The notes beneath the pieces were generated by a model, which saw only the letters and a list, made by a program, of their open reading frames with translations, did no database searches and was not told the origin of the DNA. DNA of 64,000 bases from Hofstenia miamia (lineage: Eukaryota > Xenacoelomorpha > Acoela > Hofsteniidae): positions 111,656 to 175,655 of the forward strand of contig CABFPE010000179.1 in assembly GCA_900660155.1 (NCBI GenBank), given 5' to 3'. The position numbers and the translations under genes were made by a program. Positions 45,767-56,700 of the stretch are shown here, one piece after another. Position 1 is the stretch's first letter, and each line of letters begins with the position of its first letter.

Positions 45767-46379
45767 TAAAGGATGATTCATAAGTTTCTAAACGATTTGC
45801 CAAATTATGTGGATTTTTTTAATATGCTTCTTACGTGTTTTGATGTTATTTTACGTTATTTTGTCGTTATTTGGGGTATGCATTGATGTTTTCATGATGA
45901 TTGGCAAGCATCCATCTGCATAGCGCCATAGCATGCGCATTTTCCAAGACATTTCGGTGGCTGGTCACCAAAAAAATCTAGATGGGCGAGTTCACATTTT
46001 TAGTCTTAAGGCTCAACATCCAGATTGGCCGTACGGACAAATAGCTAACGAACTTGCGATTACAACTCATTCATGGTAATTTTTCAAGTGTAAAATCACT
46101 TGTTTTTAGAACCATTACACGTGGCACAGTCCAAGATAAAGAACGAACTAGGAAACCACATACAGCACGGAACCAAGCAGACCTTGAGAAAGATCTTGAA
46201 ACAGGATTGGAAAACATTACAACGAAAAGCTGAAAAACGATAAGTTCGTTCAAGTATGCATGTGTTATAATGTTGCTATAAGTGTTGTGTAAATAATGTT
46301 CTCATAGCTTAATACACATGTCTAATATAAAATATCATAAATTATAACGATCGTTTTAAAACTTATGACTCACCCTTTA
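45767..46379 (+). mobile_element. Defective Tc1/mariner-type element nested in the LINE
   Basis: Bounded by TA (45,767-45,768 and 46,378-46,379) and about 30-bp inverted ends: TAAAGGATGATTCATAAGTT against TAAAGGGTGAGTCATAAGTT, with further matches to AACGAT. A piece of transposase remains: 'KAQHPDWPYGQIANELAI', a helix-turn-helix, and later 'RGTVQDKERTRKPHTAR'. The catalytic domain is missing. The LINE reads on naturally on both sides, so the insertion is clean. 613 bp including the TA duplication. Confidence 0.8.
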
Positions 46380-47146
46380 GTTATTCCAATGCATTAATTA
46401 GATTATTACCAGAAAAGGGGAAAGATTTAGAACATCCAAAGTCCTGGCGACCTATATCTCTATTAGACATTGATCTAAAAATTCTCTCACATATCCTTAA
46501 TCATAGACTCGGACCTTTGGAACAGAAATACATATATGCAACGCAAACTGGCCTTATAAAGGCGAGGCACTCTTATTTAAACATTTCAGCAATCCAATGT
46601 ATTATTATATATGTAGAATAAACAACATTGATATGGGAACACTGAATGTTGATTGTAATAAAGCATACGACTCAATTGATCACAAATTGTTGTTTAATAA
46701 ACTAGAAATGCTTGGACTACCTGACATCATTTTAAATCCCATTCGCGCATTGGTCAATAAATCTTATTTATTTATTAATGGTTTTCTGTTTGCAGCAGTA
46801 CAGGTGCAAAGGGCGTCCGACAGGGATGCCTCTTGTCATGCATACTGTTTAATTTCACAGTAGAACCCTTCCTGAACTTAACACGACATTCACACCAAAT
46901 TCACGGTTTTATTTATGACGATATTGAAATAAAATGTCTTGCATTTGCCGATGATATTACATTAATCGCATCAAATTCAGATAGACTAGCTAAGTACCTC
47001 AAACACTTGGACTAATTTAGTAGAATTAGCAGATTTTCAATAAATAAACAAAAATCAATTTACACTGGTCTACTGAATGTACATGCAATTACAATGAAAT
47101 ATTATTATTAGGCGTAGATTTAAAGATATCCGGCATAAATTCTATT

Positions 47147-47328
47147 CAATGGTGTACGCAGGGGGGGGACATGGGGGAGTGTCCCCCCGTCAGGTTTCCA
47201 AATTTGATTATGACTGGATAAATCAAAAAATTTTTCGTAAAAAATTGAAAAATTTGAAATATAGGATTGTGAAATGCATTTTTTAGCGTCTATTTTCTTA
47301 AAGTTTTCAAAAATGTATTATTGCTAAC
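47147..47328 (+). mobile_element. 5' part of the hAT-type MITE, nested in the LINE
   Basis: CAATGGTGTACGCAGGGGGG and the following 180 bases match the left three quarters of the element at 39,141-39,380 (GTCCCCCCGTCAGG, GACTGGATAAATCAAAAAAT). The right end is missing. It interrupts the RT C-terminal part of the Tx1-type LINE. Confidence 0.75.
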
Positions 47329-48409
47329 TAAGTTATTATATAAAATTCAATTTTACCCGCTTCTACCAGTAAACAAATCACAAATCAAGCCGCAATAAGT
47401 AATTCAGTATGGAGTAATAAGGACCACTCACGCTCTACTAAATTATTGCATTGCAATAACAAGAGGAGGAATTGAACTATGTAACATATACTACTATCAA
47501 TTAGTATACAGAACATATATCATATTCACAATACTAAGAGCCAAATGGCATCCCATAAATAGGTTGTATTCTAAGATCATTCAATCATTTACAACTAAAA
47601 GCAATTTAATGGACTTGCTTAGTGATATCACTCTACCTAAGTCTTTTAAAACAATATGCCCCTCATTATCTAATGCTCTAGGAACTTTGCAACCGTTAAA
47701 ATTCCAATTAAACCCAAATGGCTGCAGCAAACGATTAAACGAGATTATTCAAAACTTAAACGGAGCCGATCCAATTCAACCAAGATATTGAGCCAGAAAG
47801 TCTGCAAAACTTTATAATACACAAACGGGGTTCCATATTAGAATTGAAACCATCAATTAAAGATAAAACATTAAGTGATTTTTGTAATTATTGTGAACTT
47901 GATGTCCAAAAATCTTTAAGAATGCTTCAAATTATTGGCATATTATAAATTGCAACACCCAAAACCATTACTTCAAAAATTAAGAATTGCATCAATTCAC
48001 ACTTATTATAAAACAATAATGTACAAGATCACACTAAATAGAATTATAAATCGTGAAAAACTCTTCTCTAGACTCATTGATACCCAATTATGCAGATTAT
48101 GCAACAATGAAAATGAGAACCCCAAGCATTTGATACTTCACTCACAGTCCGAATACCACAAAAACCAGCAGAATTTCATATGTTTTCAAACTTACTTTAG
48201 TACATCGAACTTTAAACAGAAATGGAATATTGTAAAAAAGCTTAGTCCTACCAAAAGATTATTAAAATTATAGCTGTGACTGGTACAGATTTTATACAGG
48301 AAAAGATGCTTTAATTTTTTCTAGTTTTTTCAATTTTTGTCTGCTCAAATCTCATTCTCTAAGTTATTGCATTTATTAGAGGCTTCTCGATGAAAACTAG
48401 GATAGGACA

Positions 48410-51170
48410 TACTAATGCAAATAGATTTATGTCATGAGAGTTATTTTTAAGTAATTAGCAAGTAAAGAATTTGATTGTCGGTCACATTTATGCTTAAATA
48501 ATATTGAAGATGCATGGAGTTGTACTTGATATAGCGGGGATAGTATATTATTCTTTCGTCTATATTCAGTAGCATGAGCATGCATACGTGCAATCAAAAG
48601 TTTTTGAATATAAATTGCGGCTTTTTGTATTAAAATTAACAAATAAAAATGAAAAACAATGTAATTTCGATAAACATAGTGCATGCAATAGTTGAACGAG
48701 ATTGTCTCGTACCTATTCTAAGAGAAAATTTTAAATCTTTGTCAATATCAACACCTAGATATGTAACACTTTGTTCTACCTGAATGCTGTTAACAGTTTA
48801 TTCGATCTTGTTCGTTTTTCTTTTACAGAATTTGACGAAAATATAATGAATTGCGTTTTTTCAAAATTAACTTTTAATTGATTGGATGAGAAATATAAAG
48901 ATTTTCAATAACACTTTGTAAAGAGTTTGTCGGCCTAAAGGCATCATTATTTATATTTATGAGGAAAATTGATATATTTAATATGATTTGCATATTTAAA
49001 AATGTCATTTATATTTATTTCAAATAAAATTGACCCTAGTACTGTGCCTTGAAGCACTCTTCGATCGTTTGTAAAATCAGATTTCATATTATTCATTAAA
49101 ACCCGCTGTTTTCTATTTTCTAAAAACCTCAAGTAACTTATAATTGAATTTTGTTGAAATCCATTAATTTTAAGTTTGATCGAAAAAATTTCAAAATTCA
49201 TTGTATTAAAAGTTATGAAACTGGATTTATTTTGAGATTTATTTGAGGATATTTTTTCAGTAATTGAAATAATTGCATCGCCTTTGTTATGCATAGTGGA
49301 AACCATATTGTTTAGATGATAAAATTTTCTCAGATGCAAGGTATTAGTTGTTTTGAATGTAAAATAAGTTTTCGAATAATTTACTAAGAGTTTGCGTTGA
49401 TGAGAATGGGCTAAGGGGATCTCTATTTTTATATTAATGTGCAATATTTAGCGTTTTCTTTAACCCTGGAAATCTATTATCAACTTTATTTTTATTGAAT
49501 GCTAATGATACATAGATGATAGATGGTCGCTAAATATATGAAAAAGTTTCTTAAATTAAATTAAGGTAAATGATTGGAACTATAAAGATTTATTAATCTC
49601 AACAATTTTTTACAATAGTTTTTAATTATTTTAAGGTAGATGATTTAAATTGAAACGTCGAGTTAAAATTTGATTACCTAAGCTCTGATAGAGGCGTTTG
49701 AAGAAAATTGAAGTTGCAAATTTCTTTAAGTAAATGTTTCTTGGTTTCATCTGAATAGTTTTTAAAATCCTTAGCATAAAGTTTTATAGTTAGAAAGATT
49801 AACTTGAATTGTACTAATATAAACACTAAGTGGGTAGTCACTAAATGATTCGAGGATTGGAGGTTTATATATAATTTCTGAATTACACAGAAAATAATCA
49901 ATTTCGTTCTCATTGTAGGAGGCTGAATGTTGAAATAGGTAGTGTTAAAGTCACCTAATGTCTATGAATACAGCTATCATCTGACAAAACACTAATTCAG
50001 TGAGAAATTAGGTAGAATTTCTGTGTTTTGACTGGTTATTTCAAGTGCAAATAGGAGATGCTGAGTTTTGTCAACCACAAATAAACACTATTAAGGGGCC
50101 ACATGATGTAAAATTAGTAAAGCATCAGAATTTCATGAAAAAGTCCATTTTGAAAATTTAGTGAATTGATGTGTTTTGCTAGATGACAGCAGAATAGTTA
50201 TTACTAGGAATATCTGAAATTTCATTGTATTTAAACTTATACATGTATGTTCTACAAGAAAGTTAATATTTACATTGTAAGTAACATTAGTTAATTAATT
50301 TTCTGGAGTTTAGATAAATATATCAAAAATGTCCTTATAACCATTCGTTAAATTTTCAAGATTTGATTCCACATTCCCTGCTAGGATATTAAATTATTCA
50401 AAATGTAGTCGTGTATAAAAGAAAACATTTGCTAAATTTTAGTGATATTTCACAGTAGTGTTGGTAATGCAGTTTGTTTGCGTGTGTGCGTCGTTGTCTC
50501 ATAGGTATACAAAACATTTTTCTATTTTGCTTTGCAAAAGCGTGCCATGTTCATTGGAATAGTGGATGGTGTAGGGTGGGACGAACAGTGGATGTTGGCA
50601 GTAGAGCACGACTTGTATTGTAGGATACCATTTTAGGAAATCGTGGGTTGACATTAGGAGTCATATTGATTTAGGAGACTTGACGGAGTGTGAAAATAGT
50701 TCCTTAGATTGCGGATGAAGACTGAGACGTTGTTAGACATGTGGATGCCATCATAAGCAAAAAGAGTGGAATTGATAGAGCGCTGCGAAAGAGGAAATTG
50801 ATCAAAGAGTAAAATGACAGAAGCCGAAGATGAGAGAGGCTTCTTATAATTTGATTTCAGTGCTTAATTGAAAGGTGTTTGAGAGATTATGATCAGCACA
50901 GGTAAGAGTGGTTTCGAAACCGTAGCTACTTCTGTGATAATGTTGTGGAACTTTAAGTGGAACATGTAGGGATTGGAAGTGAGCGTATCGATTAGATTGT
51001 TTAGCATCACACTGTAGACGTGTGTATTTTCGTATTGTGTGATTTTTTGCGTTAGTGCTGCGGTAGTAGGTTTCTGACTAGCTTGAAGAATGTCAGCAGG
51101 ATATTCAATATGACGAGTTTTTATAGAAAGAGAATTGCCTTAAAAATGTAATGCTTAATTTTTAATGAGT
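48410..51170 (-). mobile_element. CR1/Jockey-type LINE on the minus strand, with an esterase-like ORF1 end
   Basis: Read on the minus strand from right to left. At about 50,500-51,160 a frame contains 'DGIHMSNNVSVFIRNLRNYF', like the C-terminal block of the SGNH/esterase domain in many CR1-type ORF1 proteins. At about 49,650-49,920 is the end of the endonuclease (a 'NEIDYFL' type block). Frame 48,947-49,444 has 'ENRKQRVLMNNMKSDFTNDR' and 'LQGTVLGSILFEININDIF', RT blocks B and C. At about 48,427-48,684 is the C-terminal region with 'EYRRKNNILSPLYQVQ', matching the LINE at 18,995-21,056. It is interrupted many times and inactive. Confidence 0.7.
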
Positions 51171-51229
51171 TTTTCATTGAGATATTTAATGCCTATTTTA
51201 ATTGAATGAAAGCATGGAAGAATTGAATT

Positions 51230-51500
51230 ATCGGCCATGGTGGTAACTGCCTAACTAGTAGTGTCATACATTTTACACCAATAGTTAATGTTCTAACCAT
51301 TAAATTGATGGGAGATTTGAATTTTAGCTTTAAGTCAATAGTTACTCATATATACTGGAAAGTGTCTACAGCTGGAACATTCATATTATTTACGTTTAAA
51401 GTTAATGCAGAAACATTGTAATTGATTTTATTGGGCTATAAAATACAAATTCTGTTTTAGCTTTATTAATATTTACCATAAAACCTGTAATTGAAGGCCA
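51230..51500 (-). mobile_element. Small LINE RT fragment
   Basis: On the minus strand a short stretch reads like 'GFMVNINKAKTEFVFYSPIK', the block that follows the YADD motif in Jockey/CR1-like RTs. It is out of order with respect to the neighbouring LINE, so it is probably a separate fragment. Confidence 0.4.
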
Positions 51501-51756
51501 CCCTAGCTAGGAGGTTGAAAATAGACCGCTCAGGTTTGTGTCTGAGACAGCTATCCACTTTTATCTTTCAAGGATGGAAATACGAGCGGGTACGTACGTA
51601 CGCACACACGTAAATGGGGTAGCTACATGAAGGAGGCCTCTTCAACTCAACGGGGTTTCAACTGATTTGAAATTAAAATTTCAATGTTATGAAATTAAAA
51701 TTTTTATAGACCTAAAAATACCAAAAATTGATGGTTGAAAAATAGAAGGCCAACCT

Positions 51757-51796
51757 TATATATATATATATATGTGTGTATATATATATATATATA
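51757..51796. repeat. (TA)n(TG)n(TA)n microsatellite
   Basis: Compound dinucleotide tract between a LINE fragment and an unidentified frame. Confidence 0.85.
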
Positions 51797-51833
51797 CACC
51801 AATTTTTCAATAGCCGAATCTGAGTGAAAACTT

Positions 51834-52094
51834 CTAATTTATATTTTTGCTTTCTGGGACTAAAATTATATCATTTGATTTCATCATTGTGTTTTGTTTT
51901 GCCTTTAATGTAGAAATAGTTTTTTTTCGATCGTTCTGCTTCAAAACAATAAAAGTTTCACCTCCTAGATATAACTTGTACACAGAACGTAGTATCCCAT
52001 TAGAAGTTTTGTCATACTCATCAAAATAGTGCGTGAGATCATTCCACGCCAATTTGATCTGATTAACTATAGTGTTCTTATTAGGGAGAGGCAA
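51834..52094 (-). CDS. Unidentified 86-codon frame
   Basis: An open frame with protein-like composition (NQIKLAWNDLTHYFDEY ... LRSVYKLYLGGETFIVLKQ). I do not recognise the family. It lies between a LINE fragment and a Penelope-like fragment and most likely belongs to a repeat. No promoter or splice context could be judged. Confidence 0.25.
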   Translation of the reverse strand: MPLPNKNTIVNQIKLAWNDLTHYFDEYDKTSNGILRSVYKLYLGGETFIVLKQNDRKKTISTLKAKQNTMMKSNDIILVPESKNIN

Positions 52095-52289
52095 CAGTTG
52101 GCCAATAAAAACCCCTTAAATATTTTAAATTGACTGCAGCATGCTTTTATGTTTCCTCCACTAAAGAATTCGAGACAAGACCGAGATTTTGAGCCTTAGA
52201 CTGAGACTTTTACCATTGAGAAAATGAGATTCGAGACTAGAATAATGCAAAAATTTTAACTATAACTAAAAATAATTTTAAAAGAATTA

Positions 52290-53049
52290 AAAACGAAAAC
52301 AACCGATCAATATCAATTATATTCACTTGATGTTAAAAGCTTATATACCAAAGTTCCTTTACTTGATGCTGTTGAATATGCAATATCATTATTGAAAAAA
52401 TATAACATCAAACTTTTTAGCTTAGACTATGAAACCTTGAAAACTTTGATATTACTCTGCACAAAAAACACCCTTTGTGGATTTCAAGGAAAGTTTTATC
52501 TACAAGTTAATGGTGTTGCAATGGGAAATTGCCTTGGACCAACACTAGCAAATATTTATGTCAAAATTTAAACAAAAAATGAATGTTGCGAAAATAATGA
52601 ATAAATTTCATTACTATGCTCGATATGTTGATAATATACTAGTTATATCAATATCAGAATATAATGTTAAAGACATACTGCCTTCCTTGAATTCTTTAGA
52701 CTGCAATTCAATTTACCATCGAAGAAGAAAACAACAAAAGACTACCATTTCTCAATATTAACATTGAAAGAATAAAGTAGTATATGAAATAACTTGCAAC
52801 TGTGGTGCACAATACATTGGAAAGACTTCAAGATATTTACAATTAAGAATTAAAGAACACAAAATTCATTCGACCATCTCTTATCATTTAAAGAACTGTG
52901 ATATGAAATTTACATATAAAATTTTATTGAAGGCAATTCATAATTTTCAACTAAGCATCATTGAATCAATTTATATAGAATTAAAAGAACCATGCTTTAA
53001 CAAAAAAAATGAATATAAATACAAACTAAATTTACCGAAAATATTATAA
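52290..53049 (+). mobile_element. Penelope-like element fragment (RT palm plus GIY-YIG endonuclease)
   Basis: One frame carries 'LYSLDVKSLYTKVPLLDAVE' and 'FQGKFYLQVNGVAMGNCLGP' with 'LANIYV', the characteristic Penelope RT blocks. A second frame (52,558-52,761) has 'YYARYVDNILVI', the palm catalytic block. From about 52,770 follows 'VVYEITCNCGAQYIGKTSR', a GIY-YIG-type endonuclease domain as in EN-containing Penelope elements, ending at the stop at 53,047-53,049. The first part of the RT is missing, and RT and endonuclease are unusually close, so the thumb and linker appear deleted. It is inactive. Confidence 0.8.
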
Positions 53050-53561
53050 AAAATGTAATTTGATGAATATTTTGTAAATTTTAAAAATAATTTTATACAG
53101 GCAAAAAGTTATCATTCATTTTAGAAATTAGCCATTAAATTTCCAGTTTAAAATTTTTAAATAAATAAAAAATTAAAATCGAGTATTTGTTTTAAATTAA
53201 ATATTGTTTAAACTACAACATAGACCATCGCAGGCCTTCGATAATATAGGTAGATTGACGAAGTCAGTGCAACATTATCAAAATTAAGTTTAATTGTAAA
53301 AATTATTTTTTTAAAATATACATGCCAACTTGTCTTTCAGCTATTTGACAATCAATATTTCTCTGTGACGATTAAGTAACTACAACTAAATGTATAATAT
53401 TCTAAATGAATTAATCAGTCATTTTGAAAAATTCGGTCAAAACATTAAACTTGTTTACACCTCGAATACGTTTTTAAAAGAAAAGACGTAAATGCACACG
53501 TTCTGACCACGTCATTTATAAAATAGAATATTTCATTACAAAAATTTAAAAAATATAAAAT
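53050..53561. other. Intergenic stretch downstream of XYLB
   Basis: AT-rich, no frame. It would hold the 3' UTR of the minus-strand XYLB gene. I see no clear AATAAA on that strand close to the stop. Confidence 0.4.
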
Positions 53562-53783
53562 TCAACTATTATTTTGAGAAGTGAGCAATTTATTCTCAAG
53601 CGCCTCATAGCGGGGAAGCAATTTGTCATAGATTGCAGAAGATCGCGGTTGCGCAAGAACACGATGACTACCCTTTACAGTTCGCTCAGATGTTGAGTAC
53701 ATAGCTCGCAAAGCAGAGCCGAATGCAGCCGCTTCTGTAGTTTCAATTGAAAAGACTGGTGCATTCATTACGTCACTGATAAT
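53562..53783 (-). CDS. XYLB: XYLB last exon
   Basis: Acceptor TTTTAG, phase 0. 73 codons and a TGA stop. It reads 'IISDVMNAPVFSIETTEAAA', 'FGSALRAMYS', 'YDKLLPRYEALENKLL', in line with the C-terminus of animal xylulokinase. Confidence 0.92.
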   Translation of the reverse strand: MISDVMNAPVFSIETTEAAAFGSALRAMYSTSERTVKGSHRVLAQPRSSAIYDKLLPRYEALENKLLTSQNNS

Positions 53784-56700
53784 CTAAAATTCAACATTTT
53801 GAAATATTAAAACTTCATAATATAACATGCACGTTTAAAAATGAAATGGTTAATTCAATAAAATTGCAATCAATATTGTAGTTCAGTGTCAGCAAATTAC
53901 TTGGCCCTACCATGCCTAATTAATGACACCAATAAATTTAACTGTATTTTGGAAAATGGTAGCAATCTTCATTTTTGTAAAGAACTAAAAAATAATGTTT
54001 TTTAGAAACATTCGGACTTCAAGGAAGATACAGCATTTTGAATTCTACAAGGAATTGTTTTAAAATACAGGTCTGAAATTTCACAAGTAGGCAAACTTTT
54101 AACAAAAAATGTGGATCGTGTGTGTAATTTTAATAGCAACATATGTGTAACACGCCAATGGATTCCATGGTAATCTTTATTGAAATTTGTTGATGAGAAA
54201 TAGTTTCCTAGCTTAAAATATGAATTTACTGGCATTTCAAAATGTCGTTCTTTTGTCAATACACCACTGTGATCATAATATTTTCAATGTAAAACGTGAT
54301 ATAATCATAGACTAAGTAAGTAAAGGTTCTATGTATGTAGTGGATAAGACATGTAATGTATGCTCCTGCTCGGCAGCGCGAAACAAAACATACATACAAC
54401 CATTAGTCTATTATAACATGTTGAATTGTGGTGGAACCAATCATTTTTGTATTCAAAGACGGTTGCTTTGAATTTAATAAATCTTGTCATCAAAGACTCT
54501 TCCTAGGGCCGTTTTGACCTGCTTCAAAGGCGGCTAAGCATCTCTGCAAATAGAGGCAATACATTCTGAACAAAAAATAACAGTTTGATACTTCGGGTTT
54601 TACTAACACTGCAATCATAGCATAGTCACGTAAAAAATCAGTGTTCATCAAAAAAGCGGTATAGGCTCTGACTTGATAAAGATACACATGTTTTCTTAAC
54701 ATTCTTCTCTAGAATATCGGGACAGAAATGACCTCAGAGAAGAATAATATTCAAAATATTTAAACGAATACATTCTTTTAGAAAAAATAGACTTTCTATA
54801 TGAAGAGTGCACAAAACATTGTGGAAAAAGTGAGTGAAATGACGATGTAAATTCTGTAGTTGACACTCAAAAATACAAAGGCCAAATATTAACCCATAAA
54901 ACTATAAAAAAATTCTTCATTTCAAAATTAAATTTTTTGTATTTTTATGCAAATATGGCACACATACAATTTCACAGTCACTAAACAAATTCACGAAAAC
55001 TGCCAAGAGAAATAGCCAACAATTGACTAATAAATATATTTTGATATTCAACAATTCATTTTCTCCAATAACGGGCTAAAGCATAAATGTAGTTACACCA
55101 GGATTAGTTGAGTGTATATATTATGTGCAAAGACTGGACTTAACGTTCTCTTTTATTCAAAAGACAATGGTATACGAACCTGCACTATTTGAAGATTTTT
55201 TGATGCCCCACCAGTAACAAAAATTCTATCCGCGTGATCCATGCCTAATTTTTCACAGTGGAGACGCATTGCCAAAAACTGACCTAAAATTATGAGTTTT
55301 ATTTAGAAATTACTAGTACACATTTTTTTCAGGGTCAACCTGCAAAATTTTCGAAGCATTCAAACTGTGGTCATAATCTAGAAACATACAATAAATTTAA
55401 CATCTTTTAACAAAGAACATAACAAAAACATTAAAAATGTAATCGGAATATACCAAAAAAAATGTTGCATCGATTTAGTTCAAAGACAAAAATTCACATT
55501 AAAATTAATGCATAAAAACCATTTTCTCTAATTGTCCAAATAATTTTCATGTGCTATAGTATTCGCTGTGATCGTTAGAGTAATTATAAGAAATGTGATT
55601 GGTTTTTATCGGCCCGAGCCCGCCTGCGCGCGTTTAAAATTTACGGCTCACCCGTTTACATGTTAGGCAGCACGCGGACGGCCCGTTCTCTTTAATAACG
55701 GTGTAATTCCTTTACATTATATACATTTATACATTAGCCTTTATGTAAAATGTGATATACTACCAACAGAGTATAATTAATTCAAACAAAAAATAACGTT
55801 TGTTCAAAAAAGAATTTTAAGCCCGCCCGCCGGATCTCTACAAACGCCGAGCCTATACTCGCTGTAAGTACCCGTATTGCCTAACTTCGCACTTGTGGTT
55901 TTTAATACAAATTTTTGTAAAGAGTTTTTTTGTCTCAAGTGTTAGAGCAATGCCATGGTGATATGAAAAATATAATTTTTTGTAACTTAAAAAACTAGAT
56001 TGTAGTTTAGACAAATGCTGAGTATGCTTACATGAACATAGTTACTTAGTTGTCTATAGCTATAATTAAAAGGACACAGTTATTTACTCGAAGCGTTTTA
56101 GTTGACTAAATATCAGATTTGATATCAGGCACAGAAACAGTTGCCTAAATAAAATAAAAGGTGTGGCATTTAATCATTTCTTTACAAGTTATTTAATTCA
56201 GTCCAATATTAAAAAACTCCTTTTTACAAAGCCTTTGCCATAATTTCAATTGAAATTGCTTGTAAGAATTATTTTATAATTATAAATTATAATGTGCGGC
56301 TCGCTTCTTAAATTATTAGGCCCAGTTTATTACAGCCCGTGCAACACTCCCCGGTATTTTTTTTTCAAAGTGCGTTTATTACAACGCTTCAAAATTTCCA
56401 CTGCTAGACGTGCAAGATTTCAATACTCCGTGCGTTCCTGAAAGCCGCGCTAATTGGGAGTGCACGTTTGGTAATAAGCCAATCAACGCGGTCGTCAAAC
56501 ACTTCCATATTATTCTCAAATTTTCAAGGGTGAACGCGAAAAAACTGTTGTAAATTTCCACTGCTAGACGTGCAAGATTTCAATACTCCGTGCGTTCCTG
56601 AAAGCCGCGCTAATTGGGAGTGCACGTTTGGTAATAAGCCAATCAACGCGGTCGTCAAACACTTCCATATTATTCTCAAATTTTCAAGGGTGAACGCGAA

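Larger units (their letters stand above)
44420..48273 (+). mobile_element. ORF2 remnants of the L1/Tx1-type LINE (endonuclease, RT, Cys-rich C-terminus)
   Basis: The order is canonical. The endonuclease start 'LKILNYNTNGI' with 'VFLQETK' lies at about 44,438-44,570. Its later part runs to 45,120. A helical linker lies at 45,373-45,666. RT blocks follow: 'PEKGKDLEHPKSWRPISLLDID' around 46,408-46,475, 'NVDCNKAYDSIDH' in frame 46,597-46,863, then 'GVRQGC' and 'LAFADDITLIA' in frame 46,833-47,015. The C-terminal frame 47,935-48,273 has 'CRLCNNENENPKHLI', the CCHC-like motif typical of L1/Tx1 ORF2. 'FADD' and 'ISLLDID' separate it from the CR1-type LINEs here. Several stops and frame changes make it inactive. 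Confidence 0.8.
42120..48290 (+). mobile_element. L1/Tx1-type LINE, decayed, with nested insertions
   Basis: A two-ORF LINE. ORF1-like sequence lies at 42,191-44,224, with an assembly duplication inside. ORF2 remnants at 44,420-48,273 contain an apurinic-type endonuclease, RT and a Cys-rich C-terminus. A Tc1/mariner element (45,767-46,379) and a hAT MITE fragment (47,147-47,328) are inserted in ORF2, so the LINE is older than both. ORF2 has several frame changes and stops. The 3' end abuts a minus-strand CR1-type LINE. Confidence 0.8.

Noticed and set aside
46071-46253. Minus-strand frame within the nested mariner
   Set aside because: It is the reverse shadow of the transposase helix-turn-helix region on the plus strand.
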